Shown: positions 14,702 to 24,303 of the stretch, one piece after another
How positions within the stretch are numbered: the first letter of the stretch is position 1
Layout: each line of letters begins with the position of its first letter
Assembly: GCA_934295165.1 (NCBI GenBank)
Contig: CAKRAT010000025.1
Location: forward strand, 1 to 29,856
Length of the DNA stretch: 29,856 nucleotides
Reading direction: 5' to 3'
Source: an uncultured Dorea sp.
GTDB lineage: Bacteria > Bacillota > Clostridia > Lachnospirales > Lachnospiraceae
Program-made: the position numbers and the translations under genes
The notes under the pieces: generated by a model
The model's input: the letters and a program-made list of their open reading frames with translations, nothing else
Told to the model about the DNA's origin: nothing
Databases searched by the model: none

Positions 14702-14762
14702 TACAACGCAGGAGGTGAAAAAAGGGGAACTGAGGAATTGTGAAAAAGAAAGGAAAAGGAAT

Positions 14763-17700
14763 ATGTCAAGAGGAAAAAAAGTGAAAAGAAAAGTGACATC
14801 GCTTGTACTCACGACAGCGATGGCGGTGACAATGCTTGGCGTTTTACCGGAATCTACGATTGAAGCAGAAGCAGCTGCATCGGATGATGATTCAATCTCC
14901 AATGGCAGTCTGACCGCATCGATTGGCGATCTGGGTGAAATCTCCAGCCTTACCATTGACAACAACCGCAAGAACAGTAATGGAAAAGATGTAAACTTCG
15001 TACTTCCGAATGATACTAAGCAGCAGAATAACGAAGCGCATCAGTGGATGGGAGAAATGATCTTCTCATACCGAAGCAGCAAGGACGGAAAATTCCCGTC
15101 TGACAACAGCGGTTTCGAAGAAGTAGACACCAACAAGACAATGGCTGCAGGAGGATCAACAACCTACAGCAATGCATCGGCAAATCTTGAAAGCAACCCA
15201 TATATCGAAAAGAAGGTTGACAAAGATAAAATTGAAGTTACCTATAAAGGAATGGATGAAGATGCAACACAGAGCCGTGTAATGAAAGGCTTCAATGCAA
15301 AATCCGTATATGACATGGATACAGATGACGGATCACTCCTCTGGTCTATCACACTGGAGAATACCAGTGAGAATTATCTGGAGTTTGGTGATGTCGGACT
15401 CCCGATGCCATGGAATAACAAATATGCAACTATTAGTGATACTTACAATAACCGTACAACCGTACATACATTTGCAGGCGCAGATAGTGGATATGCTTAT
15501 GCAATCAGATGCAGCGGTGAAGGAAACTATGTAATGTTCACACCTGTTGCAGAATCCGGTGCAAAGATCGAATATATCGATAACTGGACAGGCAATATCA
15601 ATGGTGTACAGGGAACACGTGCCGGAAATACCTATGCAAACTGGACAAGTGATACAGGTGGATGGTTCCCAGGACTTCAGGTATATTACATTCATTCAAA
15701 AGATATCCAGAAGACAGGACGTGGATACTATACAGACGCTTCAAGTCTTGTATTAAAACCAGGTGAGAAGAAGACATACCAGTTCAAATTCTCTGCAGTA
15801 AGAGCCGGTGATAATACACCACAGAACAGTGCAGAAGATGAGAATAACGCATCTGATTCAGTGGAAGAACGTGAAAATAATATGCGTTCCATCCTTTACA
15901 AAGAAGGAATGATCGACGCAGTTGCAACTCCGGGATTCCAGACAGCAATCAATATGCCGACCAAGTTAGATCTGCATTATGATGACAAACAGATCTCAGA
16001 TGTATCCGTTGATATCCAGTGCGTTCACGAGAATGATCCATGGGATGAAGAACACATTCCGGATCAGCAGAGTGGAATGGTTAATAATTCCAAATCTGTT
16101 GAGCATTCTGATACAGATTCTGCAAAACTTGTGAACACCAAAGAAGTAAATGGTGAAAAACATCACATTTACGAATTAAACTTTGGATGTATCGGCAACA
16201 ACAGTGTACGTGTCAATTACAAACTGAACGGCGAAGATAAATTCACACAGTTTGAATTCAACGTTCTTGACAAACTGAGCAGCACAATCGAAACACATTC
16301 TGATTTCGTTGCAACTCAGACACAGGACAATGATACATCAAGCCCGACATATGGTATTTACAGTGACTGGTATTTCGCAAGTGGAAAAGATGCCACACAG
16401 CGTTCGCATTGGGGCGATGACTGGAGTCACGATAACATTAACTTCATGGCAATGAAGAATTATCTGGATCCGAAAGCTTCAGAAGTAGAGTCTATCGAGA
16501 AATATCTGGTTGACTTTATGTGGAATAACTACATGAAGAATTCACAAGATACATTTGTAGTAGCAAATTATTTAAGGGATTCAGGAATCTACGGCACCAG
16601 TGCAAATCCATACAACAGAACATATTCAGAAGTTATGGAAGCAACCGGATTCTTCAATATGTACCGGATTGAAAAGGCTTATCCAAACCTGATCAATTAC
16701 AGAAAGAGTGCAGAGTGGTATCTGGAAAAAGCATATGGTATTTACAGTAACCGCGTAGGTGCATCTCCAATCGGATTCTATGGAGAACAACAGATACCGG
16801 ATATGATCGAAGCGCTTTATGCAGAAGGCATGACCGAAGAGGGAGATAACCTGAAAGAGTTATTTGCCAAATCAAAAGGAACAAACATGGCAACAGCCGC
16901 TTACCCGTACGGTTCAGAATTCGAGTATGACAATACAGGTGAAGAGGGTGCTTACTCTGCAGCAAAGGCACTGAGAACCTACTATCCAGACAGCAAAAAT
17001 ACAAGCGCAGCAATCAAGAACATGCAGGCAGCTGAGTGGAAAACACGTGCAATGAGAGGTCTTCAGCCGACATGGTATCAGTATGCTGACCCGGTATTCC
17101 GTGGAGGAGAGACATGGTGGAACTTCCAGTATACAGCTTCTCTTGCAGGATACATCATGGATGACTGGTTAAGATATGAAGATACAGAATCTGACACAGA
17201 TTCCAGTGCATGGGCAGAAAGAATGAACTACGCAGCGAAGTTATCGAACTTCAATGCAGTTAATATGGGACAGATCTCTGACAAATACATCGGTAATGTA
17301 AGCTGGAGATACACAATGTCCAAGGGTGGCTACGGAGCCCAGAATGTAAATGACGGAGGAACCAGAGTTCAGAATAATGGATGGAATGACTTCTCCGGAG
17401 AAAGTGATGAAGGACTTTACGGATCACTTCTCAGCATCAGTGCAGACGTGGCAACAGATCCGGTATTCGGACTTACAGGCTATGGAAGTACTGTTACAAA
17501 AGATGGCGGAAAATACACGATCACTCCACTGGATGGTGTAGGAAAACGTATCAATGTGATCGATGACAAATTATATGTAGAACTTGAGCAGGATTCCTGC
17601 ACAAAGGCAGTCATCGACAAAGATGGAACATATTTTGACCTTGCAGTTAAGAATCTGACAAAAGATGAACATCTTTCAAAGATTACATTAAGCGGAGCAG

Positions 17701-20700
17701 GTCTTACAAATGGTTACTACAGCATTAAGGTAAATGGTGAAGCAAAAGAGCAGTGCTATGTATCTGACAAAGAAGGTGTAGCATATGCAGTTGTTCCTGC
17801 CGGAGAGACAGCTCAGATCACAATCGAAGCTATGGACGGCGGAGAGAACCAGGCACCAAAGATCTACAAAGTTAAGAAATCTGACGATGCACAGGCACTT
17901 GTTGCTTCACGTGTAGAAGCACAGGCTTATGATGACGGTGCACCGGATGGAACTCTGACATACAAATGGGAAACAGTTGATACACCGGAAGGCGGAAAAC
18001 TGACATTTGATGAAAAGACAAAACCATACGCAGAAGTTACAGCAACAAAAGACGGAACTTACAAATTAAAACTGACAGTCAGTGACGGAGCTTTATCAAC
18101 AGAAAAAGACGTAGAACTGAAGGTTGGAAGAGCACCGGAGAAGACAGCACCTGTAGTTGACAAAGCAACAGCCGAACAGGATACAACCAATACGACAACT
18201 GCTGAGTTAAGTGCATCTGCAACAACAGATAAAACATATGGCAATGATGCAGAGTATGAATGGTCTGTTGTAGACCAGCCGGAAGGCGGAGATGCAATCA
18301 TTGCAAATGCTGACAAGAAAAATGCAAAATTAAAAGCATACAAAGCCGGAACATACACAGTACGTGTAACGGTTACAGATAAGAAGTCAACGGAATATGA
18401 CGAAGATGTCCAGACAACAAAGGATGTTACATTCGAGATGACAGATCCTGTTGATGGAGTAGAAAGAGCAGGTACAGTCCTGACTAAAGTGAAGACAGCA
18501 CCGGAACTTCCAGAGACAATGGAAGTAATCCATAAGGACGGAACTCTGCAGAAGAGTGATCTCGTATGGGATGAAGTGGATGAAGCGTCTTATGCAAAAG
18601 CAGGAACATTCAAAGTAAGCGGAACTGTAAAAGATACAGATCTGAAAGTTGAAGTAACTGTAATGGTAGTTGAGGGAGAAGCACAGAACGTAGCTCTGAT
18701 CGCAACACCAAGCGCAATCATTAATACACCGGAAGACCTCGGTGGTGTAGCGGGACTGAATGACGGATACGATCCGACAAGTTCACGTGATACTTCACAC
18801 GGAGTATGGCATAACTGGCGTGGAGACCAGGGCGGAGACGCATGGGTACAGTATGACTGGGAGTCAGAAGTAACAATCTATCAGTCAGACGCATACTACT
18901 TCACAGATGGTAACTTTGCACCGAAGGCAGTAAGCTATCAGTACAAAGATGCGAACGGCAAGTGGCGCGATCTTCCAAATGTAAAAGGATGCGGAACAGA
19001 CCTGAACAAATACAATACCACAACATTTGATCCTGTTACCACAACATCGATCCGTATGAACATGAGTCCTAAGACACTGGGATGCGGTGTGATCGAATGG
19101 AAAGTATATGGATATGCAGACAATGTTGTTGATAAGACTCTTCTGAAGTCAACAATTGACAATGCAAACAGTCTGGATCTTACAAAATATGATCTGACAG
19201 ACGAAGATAAAGCTGCTTTAACAGAAGCAATCAAAGAAGCAACTGAAATCAGAGATAACAAAGAAGCAACACAGGAAGAAGTAGACTACGCAGCAGCAAA
19301 ACTTGCAAGAATCATGTCTTCTCTTCCGACAGCAGACGGTAACCTGGCATATGGTGCAGCTGTATCAACAAGCTATGTATCAAGCTGGGAAAAACTGAGT
19401 GCTGTAAATGACGGTAAAGTACCAACAAAATCATTCAATCCAAGTGGGGCAAGATACGGAACATGGGGCAATGCAAGCGCTTATGAAACTGTTACCTACA
19501 CATGGAATCAGGAAATGAAACTCACAGGTGCAGACATCTACTTCTGGTATGATGGTGAGGAAAATAACTACACAAGTGGAGGAATCCAGGCACCTAAGAG
19601 CTACAAGTATGAATATCTGGATGCTGACGGCAACTGGAAAGAAATGCCAAATCCATCTGCATATGATGTAGAAATGGATAAATTCAACAACACAACCTTT
19701 GATGAAGTGACAACAAAAGCTATCCGCGTAACACTGAACAAACAGGCGAACGACGGACAAGGCGTTGGTATTATGGAATGGAAGGTATATGGAACTGCAA
19801 AATATGCGGATGAAGCTGCAAAAGCAGAATTAGAAAAAGCAGTAAAGAATGCAGAGGCAGAAGAAGAAAGTCTGTATACAGAAGAAAGCTTTGCACCATT
19901 CAAAGCTGCACTGGAAAAAGCAAAAGCTGTTCTTGAATCAGAAAAAGTAAGTGAAGGCGAGATTAATGCTGCGAAAGCTGCATTGGAAAAAGCACAGAAC
20001 AATCTGGAGAAGAAAGCAGTAGACAAGAATATTGCACCACAGGCAACCGTAGACGGAATCTGCGATTATGTAAATAATCTTGGTGGACTGGCTCAGTTAA
20101 ATAATAATATTGATCCGGCTTCTTCTACAGACTGGTCAGGAGATAAAGTTTCAGAAGGAAAAGGAATGTGGCATAACTGGGATAACCGTTATGATGCAGA
20201 CCATAATGTTCAGGATGCATGGGTAACTTACACATGGGATTCTGACATGATCCTGGAAAGTACAGATGTATACTACGGTACAGACAATGGAGGAATCCAG
20301 GCACCGAAATCTGTAAAATTCGAATATCTGACAGAAGATGGAGAATGGGCAGAGATCACAGATGCTACAGGTCTTGGATGTGATAAGGATACTTACAACA
20401 CAACAGAACTTGGAAACATCAGAACAAAAGGAATCCGCATGGTTATGACACCGCAGGCACAGGACAGCGAGACTGATCCGGCACACGGAATCGGAGTTCT
20501 GGAGTGGAAAGTCAATGGAGCAAAAGCTGCAGACATCACAGATCTGAAAGCTGCTATCAAAGAAGCAGAAGGAAAGAACGAAAGTGATTACACAGCAGAT
20601 TCATGGAAAGCATTAGAAGAAGCACTGAAAGCTGCAAAAGAAGCAGCAGGAAATGCATCTCTTACACAGGATGAAGCTGATACTGCAAAGGCAGCACTTG

Positions 20701-21512
20701 TGAAAGCAGTCAATGGATTAGTAAAGAAAGATGAACAGCCGGATGAAGCTGATAAGACTGCATTAAATGCAGCAATCAAAGAAGCCGGAGGAAAAGAAGA
20801 GAAGGATTACACACCTTCTACATGGGAAACATTTGCCCGCGTACTGGAATCAGCAAAAGATGTCCAGAAGGATGAAAAAGCAACACAGGAAGATGTTGAC
20901 AATGCAACAGCACTCCTGATCGAAGCAATGAATAACCTTCAGGCAGCTACAAAGATGCCGTACGAAGATGTAATCGAATCCTCATGGTACTACGATGCAG
21001 TATACTATAACTACGTGAACAGATTCATGACAGGTCTGAATGCAAAACAGTTTGGAGCGGATCAGCAGCTTGCACGTGCTCAATTTGCACTGATTCTTTA
21101 CAGAATGAACGGAGAACCGGAAACTGACGGAAAATCTACATTTGCAGATGTAGCGGATGGTTCATGGTACACAGATGCAGTCATCTGGGCAAGCAGCAAA
21201 GGCGTAGTAAAAGGATATGATGATACAGGATTATTTGGCCCTGGCGATAACATCACTCGTGAACAGATGGCCGTTATGATGTACCGTTATGCACAGTACA
21301 AAGAGTATGATATGGATAAGACAGCCAAACTTGACAGCTTCAAAGATGCAGATAAGGTTAACGATTTTGCTAAGAAAGCTATGGAGTGGGCAGTTGGAAA
21401 CGGAATCATCTCAGGAAAAGACAACGGAACTGTATTAGACCCACAGGGTAATGCAACTCGTGCAGAGTGTGCAACAATCATTATGAGATTTAACGAATTA
21501 ATTGAAGAGTAG
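14763..21512 (+). CDS. Giant secreted SLH-anchored multidomain protein, probable glycoside hydrolase (DUF5695-like) with F5/8C modules
   Basis: 2249 residues from the ATG. Signal peptide: basic KKVKRK, hydrophobic TSLVLTTAMAVTMLGVLP, cleavage near AEA-AA (about 37). Residues 40-1027 look like a DUF5695-type, carbohydrate-active domain (N-terminal beta part, then Trp/Tyr-rich helices, e.g. SPIGFYGEQQIPDMIEALYA); the activity is unproven. PKD-like and Ig-like (Big_4-type) domains fill about 1030-1300. Three discoidin/F5-8C sugar-binding modules (about 1309-1455, 1527-1678, 1755-1920) alternate with FIVAR repeats (about 1458-1523, 1685-1753, 1924-1990, 1997-2060). Three SLH domains (about 2065-2249) anchor it to the cell wall. 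An in-frame GTG at 14715 overlaps the GGAGG site and would spoil the signal peptide. Twin LacI-type operators suggest control by a sugar. Glycan, perhaps mucin, foraging is a likely but inferred role. Confidence 0.85.
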   Translation: MSRGKKVKRKVTSLVLTTAMAVTMLGVLPESTIEAEAAASDDDSISNGSLTASIGDLGEISSLTIDNNRKNSNGKDVNFVLPNDTKQQNNEAHQWMGEMIFSYRSSKDGKFPSDNSGFEEVDTNKTMAAGGSTTYSNASANLESNPYIEKKVDKDKIEVTYKGMDEDATQSRVMKGFNAKSVYDMDTDDGSLLWSITLENTSENYLEFGDVGLPMPWNNKYATISDTYNNRTTVHTFAGADSGYAYAIRCSGEGNYVMFTPVAESGAKIEYIDNWTGNINGVQGTRAGNTYANWTSDTGGWFPGLQVYYIHSKDIQKTGRGYYTDASSLVLKPGEKKTYQFKFSAVRAGDNTPQNSAEDENNASDSVEERENNMRSILYKEGMIDAVATPGFQTAINMPTKLDLHYDDKQISDVSVDIQCVHENDPWDEEHIPDQQSGMVNNSKSVEHSDTDSAKLVNTKEVNGEKHHIYELNFGCIGNNSVRVNYKLNGEDKFTQFEFNVLDKLSSTIETHSDFVATQTQDNDTSSPTYGIYSDWYFASGKDATQRSHWGDDWSHDNINFMAMKNYLDPKASEVESIEKYLVDFMWNNYMKNSQDTFVVANYLRDSGIYGTSANPYNRTYSEVMEATGFFNMYRIEKAYPNLINYRKSAEWYLEKAYGIYSNRVGASPIGFYGEQQIPDMIEALYAEGMTEEGDNLKELFAKSKGTNMATAAYPYGSEFEYDNTGEEGAYSAAKALRTYYPDSKNTSAAIKNMQAAEWKTRAMRGLQPTWYQYADPVFRGGETWWNFQYTASLAGYIMDDWLRYEDTESDTDSSAWAERMNYAAKLSNFNAVNMGQISDKYIGNVSWRYTMSKGGYGAQNVNDGGTRVQNNGWNDFSGESDEGLYGSLLSISADVATDPVFGLTGYGSTVTKDGGKYTITPLDGVGKRINVIDDKLYVELEQDSCTKAVIDKDGTYFDLAVKNLTKDEHLSKITLSGAGLTNGYYSIKVNGEAKEQCYVSDKEGVAYAVVPAGETAQITIEAMDGGENQAPKIYKVKKSDDAQALVASRVEAQAYDDGAPDGTLTYKWETVDTPEGGKLTFDEKTKPYAEVTATKDGTYKLKLTVSDGALSTEKDVELKVGRAPEKTAPVVDKATAEQDTTNTTTAELSASATTDKTYGNDAEYEWSVVDQPEGGDAIIANADKKNAKLKAYKAGTYTVRVTVTDKKSTEYDEDVQTTKDVTFEMTDPVDGVERAGTVLTKVKTAPELPETMEVIHKDGTLQKSDLVWDEVDEASYAKAGTFKVSGTVKDTDLKVEVTVMVVEGEAQNVALIATPSAIINTPEDLGGVAGLNDGYDPTSSRDTSHGVWHNWRGDQGGDAWVQYDWESEVTIYQSDAYYFTDGNFAPKAVSYQYKDANGKWRDLPNVKGCGTDLNKYNTTTFDPVTTTSIRMNMSPKTLGCGVIEWKVYGYADNVVDKTLLKSTIDNANSLDLTKYDLTDEDKAALTEAIKEATEIRDNKEATQEEVDYAAAKLARIMSSLPTADGNLAYGAAVSTSYVSSWEKLSAVNDGKVPTKSFNPSGARYGTWGNASAYETVTYTWNQEMKLTGADIYFWYDGEENNYTSGGIQAPKSYKYEYLDADGNWKEMPNPSAYDVEMDKFNNTTFDEVTTKAIRVTLNKQANDGQGVGIMEWKVYGTAKYADEAAKAELEKAVKNAEAEEESLYTEESFAPFKAALEKAKAVLESEKVSEGEINAAKAALEKAQNNLEKKAVDKNIAPQATVDGICDYVNNLGGLAQLNNNIDPASSTDWSGDKVSEGKGMWHNWDNRYDADHNVQDAWVTYTWDSDMILESTDVYYGTDNGGIQAPKSVKFEYLTEDGEWAEITDATGLGCDKDTYNTTELGNIRTKGIRMVMTPQAQDSETDPAHGIGVLEWKVNGAKAADITDLKAAIKEAEGKNESDYTADSWKALEEALKAAKEAAGNASLTQDEADTAKAALVKAVNGLVKKDEQPDEADKTALNAAIKEAGGKEEKDYTPSTWETFARVLESAKDVQKDEKATQEDVDNATALLIEAMNNLQAATKMPYEDVIESSWYYDAVYYNYVNRFMTGLNAKQFGADQQLARAQFALILYRMNGEPETDGKSTFADVADGSWYTDAVIWASSKGVVKGYDDTGLFGPGDNITREQMAVMMYRYAQYKEYDMDKTAKLDSFKDADKVNDFAKKAMEWAVGNGIISGKDNGTVLDPQGNATRAECATIIMRFNELIEE

Positions 21513-21533
21513 AATAAAATAGTGATTGAAGGG

Positions 21534-21568
21534 AATGCCGCCACACAATTTTGTGTGGCGGCATTTTT
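21534..21568 (+). terminator. Strong terminator after the giant SLH protein
   Basis: A 15-bp perfect stem AATGCCGCCACACAA/TTGTGTGGCGGCATT with a TT loop, followed by T's. It lies 22 bases after the stop codon. The reverse strand has no T-run, so it mainly serves the plus strand. Confidence 0.85.
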
Positions 21569-21645
21569 CGTGTGTGGAGGTGCACGTTACTATTGGATGC
21601 ATGTTCCTGATATCCATGTTAGTTTTCTTTCATATGATTCAGAAA

Positions 21646-21972
21646 TCAGAAAATAAAATGCAGTAACAGCATATAAAAAATGGTTCCCCCGGCAATTGAT
21701 ACCAGCATCTGCCGCTTCCATATATGCAGTCCACAGGTAACGGTAATTGCAAGAAATTCGGGAATTCCATGTGTCCCCTGAAATATATTTATATTCCGGA
21801 GACAGTAGATGACCAGCATTCCAAAGACTGCAGATGGAAGAAATTTCCCGATGTATTGAATGAATGCCGGCGTTTCTTTATTTTCACGGAATACGATGAA
21901 AGGAAGAAAACGTGTGGTCATAGTTCCAAGGATGCAAAGACCAATGGTAATGATCTGTTGTATAAGTGTCAT
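21646..21972 (-). CDS. azlD: AzlD family branched-chain amino acid exporter subunit
   Basis: 108 residues, normal for AzlD. A small membrane protein with about four helices (QQIITIGLCILGTMTTRFLP, GKFLPSAVFGMLVIYCL, PEFLAITVTCGLHIW, LVSIAGGTIFYMLLLHFIF) and the conserved TTRFLPF motif. AzlC and AzlD together export branched-chain amino acids and analogues. The reading frame is open further upstream (to 22029), but the ATG at 21970-21972 has AGGAGG 8 bases before it and starts one base after the azlC stop, so translation is coupled. The downstream minus-strand end has no clear terminator. Confidence 0.88.
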   Translation of the reverse strand: MTLIQQIITIGLCILGTMTTRFLPFIVFRENKETPAFIQYIGKFLPSAVFGMLVIYCLRNINIFQGTHGIPEFLAITVTCGLHIWKRQMLVSIAGGTIFYMLLLHFIF

Positions 21973-21973
21973 G

Positions 21974-22729
21974 TTAACGTTCCTCCTGTTCTTGCATATT
22001 TTCCAGCGAATTTTTCCCATCTGCAACATCCGGCAAACTTGCGGAATCTGTTACATCAAGCTTGCGGCGTAAAACGGTAAGCAGCACCACGATAGTGATC
22101 ATTGTCGGAATCATAAATGAATCCGCTCCAAATATCAGCAGACAGATCAGTGACACGTCAAGTCCGATCAAGGATGAAATGTGCCTGTCTTCTTTCAGCC
22201 ATTGATCCATGAAGATCACGACGAACATGGCAGTCATCACAAAGCTGATTCCATCTGTATTAATTTTTAACAAAGAACCGATAATACCTCCGGCTGTTGC
22301 GGAAGCAACCCAGTAGAACTGATTCAAAAGTGTAACAAAAAACATGAACCAGCCTTTATCCACGTCTTCCGGGATGTCTGCTGTATAATTAACGGAAAAT
22401 GTTTCGTCACACATGCCATATATCAGATAGAATTTCTTCCAGCCTGTTCCTTTGAATTTGTCCAGCATGGAAAGGCCGTAGAACAGGTGTCTTGCCTGAA
22501 TTAAAAGAGCCATAATGAACATCTGAAGCGGTGCAAAGGGGCTTAATAACATTTCCACAGCGACAAATTCCAGTGAACCGCCATAGATGAGCATGCTCAT
22601 AAACAGCGGATAGACGAAAGAAAATCCGGATGCGTTTGCATAGATTCCATAAGAGGCTCCCAGAAATATGAATCCCGTCATAATGGGAATCGTACATGGG
22701 AAAGCAGCTTTCAGAGCTTTTCGTCTCAT
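21974..22729 (-). CDS. azlC: AzlC family branched-chain amino acid permease
   Basis: 251 residues. Family signatures include KAAFPCTIPIMTGFIFLGASYGI at the N-terminus, MSMLIYGGSLEFVAVEML, LLIQARHLFYGLSML and YGMCDETFSVNY; about seven membrane helices cover residues 8-215, followed by a polar tail of about 35 residues. It pairs with AzlD, encoded one base downstream, to export branched-chain amino acids. A GGAG site lies 12 bases before the ATG. It follows the HD-domain gene on the same strand after 53 bases, so the three may be one transcript, though a functional link is not evident. Confidence 0.9.
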   Translation of the reverse strand: MRRKALKAAFPCTIPIMTGFIFLGASYGIYANASGFSFVYPLFMSMLIYGGSLEFVAVEMLLSPFAPLQMFIMALLIQARHLFYGLSMLDKFKGTGWKKFYLIYGMCDETFSVNYTADIPEDVDKGWFMFFVTLLNQFYWVASATAGGIIGSLLKINTDGISFVMTAMFVVIFMDQWLKEDRHISSLIGLDVSLICLLIFGADSFMIPTMITIVVLLTVLRRKLDVTDSASLPDVADGKNSLENMQEQEER

Positions 22730-22782
22730 AAAAATAATGTTCTCCTTTGTGAAATATTCAAGAAAAAGAAAAATATTGCTTT

Positions 22783-23370
22783 CTAGCCTTTAATATTTCC
22801 TTTTTCTATATTTTCTTTCAGTATCTGGTCTGTTACTTTATATAATGTTTCAGAACCAAGCTGAGTTTTCCGTTGTCTTCCATAGACCTGTTCGGAAGTT
22901 ACCTGATGCTCGCGCCAGTCACCACCGCCGTTGCTGTTATTGAGAAGCAATGGCTGTAGGTTGTCCATGGAATGTGCGAACCTGGATTCCGGTGTCTGAT
23001 AATCTTCAAACTCATCAAAAAGAGCAGTCAGTTCTTTTTTCTGATCTTCCGGTAACAAAGAGAAGATCCGTTCTTTGGCGGCATCTTCCCGTGCTTTCTG
23101 TGTCTTTAATCCTTCCGCATCGTAGGCGTAGGTGTCACCGGCATCGATTTCCACGATGTCATGGATCAGGCACATGATCATAACTCTGGCGATATCGACC
23201 GGTTCATTGGCATAATCTTTTAACAGGTAGGCCATGATCGCCATGTGCCAGGCATGTTCCGCATCATTTTCCCGTCTTCCGTGTCCGGAAAGATGTGTCT
23301 GCCGTAATATATTCTTTTCTTTATCGATTTCGAGAATGAAATCAAGTTGTTGTTTTAATCTTTCATCCAT
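22783..23370 (-). CDS. HD-domain phosphohydrolase, YfbR/HDDC2-like
   Basis: 195 residues. The HD metal-binding residues are visible: His39 (ENDAEHAWHM), His70-Asp71 (CLIHDIVEIDAGDTYAYD) and Asp136 (FAHSMDNLQPLL). Order and spacing match the YfbR/HDDC2 (COG1896) group of 5'-deoxynucleotidases, which dephosphorylate deoxynucleoside monophosphates; substrate choice cannot be read from the sequence. It is cytosolic. AAGGAGG lies 8 bases before the ATG, and a TATACT -10-like box sits about 45 bases upstream. It is probably the first gene of an operon with azlC and azlD. Confidence 0.85.
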   Translation of the reverse strand: MDERLKQQLDFILEIDKEKNILRQTHLSGHGRRENDAEHAWHMAIMAYLLKDYANEPVDIARVMIMCLIHDIVEIDAGDTYAYDAEGLKTQKAREDAAKERIFSLLPEDQKKELTALFDEFEDYQTPESRFAHSMDNLQPLLLNNSNGGGDWREHQVTSEQVYGRQRKTQLGSETLYKVTDQILKENIEKGNIKG

Positions 23371-23472
23371 GATGAATTCCTCCTTGTGCGTCCGCTATGA
23401 ACAAGCTATAAATAGTATAACATAAAAGAAAGTGTGGTGAAAAGTAAAAACACAGAAAACATATAAAACATA

Positions 23473-23501
23473 TTGACTTAATAGGGAAAGGATGGTAAAC
23501 T
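23473..23501 (+). promoter_or_regulatory. Promoter of the SGNH hydrolase gene
   Basis: TTGACT (23473-23478), a 17-base spacer and TAAACT (23496-23501). The leader to the ATG is about 95 bases, without an obvious conserved structure. Confidence 0.6.
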
Positions 23502-23602
23502 CACGTTATCACAGGAAAAATAGTGAAAGTAAATGAGTCATATCGGACTGTGGATACATTTCACAGATGAGATAAGAGAATAGAAAGCAGGTGTAGAAAG
23601 TA

Positions 23603-24226
23603 ATGAAACAAATATTATGCTTTGGAGATTCAAATACGTGGGGATTAGACGGAGAGACCGGAAAGCGCTTTTCGTGGGAAGAACGATGGACCGGAATTTT
23701 ACAGGAAAAACTGGCAGAGCAGGATATCAGAATTATAGAAGAAGGTCTGTGCGGAAGAACAACTATATTTGAAGATCCGCTGCGCCTGGGAAGAAGGGGT
23801 ACGGAATTGCTTCCGACATTATTGGAGACACATACGCCGGACGCAGTCGTACTGATGCTTGGAACGAATGACTGTAAAACTATATTCGGAGCGTCAGCAG
23901 AAGTCATCGGAAAAGGAATTGCCAGATTACTGGATCAGATCAATCAGTATGCAGATAAGATGAAGGTTCTTGTGATATCGCCGATCTATCTGGGTGAAAA
24001 GGTATGGCAGGATGGATATGATCAGGAGTTTTCGCCGGAATCGGTAGAAGTATCTAAGAAATTAGAAACGGTATATGAAAAAGTGGCAGGAAGATATGGC
24101 AAACGTTTCATGCGGGCGGCTGATTATGCAAGTCCGTCGGAAGCAGATCAGGAGCACATGGATGGAAAGAGTCATAGGATTCTTGCAGATGCAATTTATA
24201 GAAAATTAGAAGCAGAAATTTTGTAA
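23603..24226 (+). CDS. SGNH/GDSL-family esterase, arylesterase-like
   Basis: 207 residues without a signal peptide. The four SGNH blocks are visible: Ser10 in CFGDSNTWG (nucleophile), the Gly of EGLCGRT (about 48-53), Asn89 in MLGTNDCK, and the Asp182/His185 pair in DQEHMDGKSH. The N-terminal pattern with TWG and GRTT is that of the small arylesterase/acyl-CoA thioesterase-like subgroup that removes acyl (often acetyl) groups from sugars or small esters. The exact substrate is unknown, but removal of acetyl groups from imported glycans would suit the surface glycosidase nearby. A weak AGGTG precedes the ATG. Confidence 0.85.
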   Translation: MKQILCFGDSNTWGLDGETGKRFSWEERWTGILQEKLAEQDIRIIEEGLCGRTTIFEDPLRLGRRGTELLPTLLETHTPDAVVLMLGTNDCKTIFGASAEVIGKGIARLLDQINQYADKMKVLVISPIYLGEKVWQDGYDQEFSPESVEVSKKLETVYEKVAGRYGKRFMRAADYASPSEADQEHMDGKSHRILADAIYRKLEAEIL

Positions 24227-24236
24227 AAGAAAAAGA

Positions 24237-24290
24237 GGACAGACGAAATCCCAAATGAATAATATATCAGGTCTGAAATATCGTCTGTCC
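24237..24290. repeat. 10-bp perfect inverted repeat between convergent genes
   Basis: GGACAGACGA (24237-24246) and TCGTCTGTCC (24281-24290) flank a 34-base loop between the SGNH gene and the end of the SLH/metallophosphoesterase gene. It may act as a weak bidirectional terminator, but the long loop and lack of a T-run are unusual. Confidence 0.45.
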
Positions 24291-24303
24291 AAGGTATTAA
24301 AAT

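Larger units (their letters stand above)
14450..14762 (+). promoter_or_regulatory. Control region between amt and the giant SLH protein
   Basis: No gene is present. After amt there is only a weak hairpin (GGAA/TTCC with TTTT near 14474-14489). Then come a putative promoter (TTGAAA 14555-14560, 16 bases, TATGCT 14577-14582), palindrome 1, a strong terminator, palindrome 2 and the purine-rich ribosome-site region. Palindrome 1 starts about 10 bases after the predicted transcription start, a typical repressor position. Confidence 0.5.

Noticed and set aside
14715..14762. GTG start of the giant SLH protein at 14715
   Set aside because: The GTG lies inside the GGAGGTG ribosome site, and the extra 16 residues would precede an otherwise normal signal peptide beginning at the ATG 14763.
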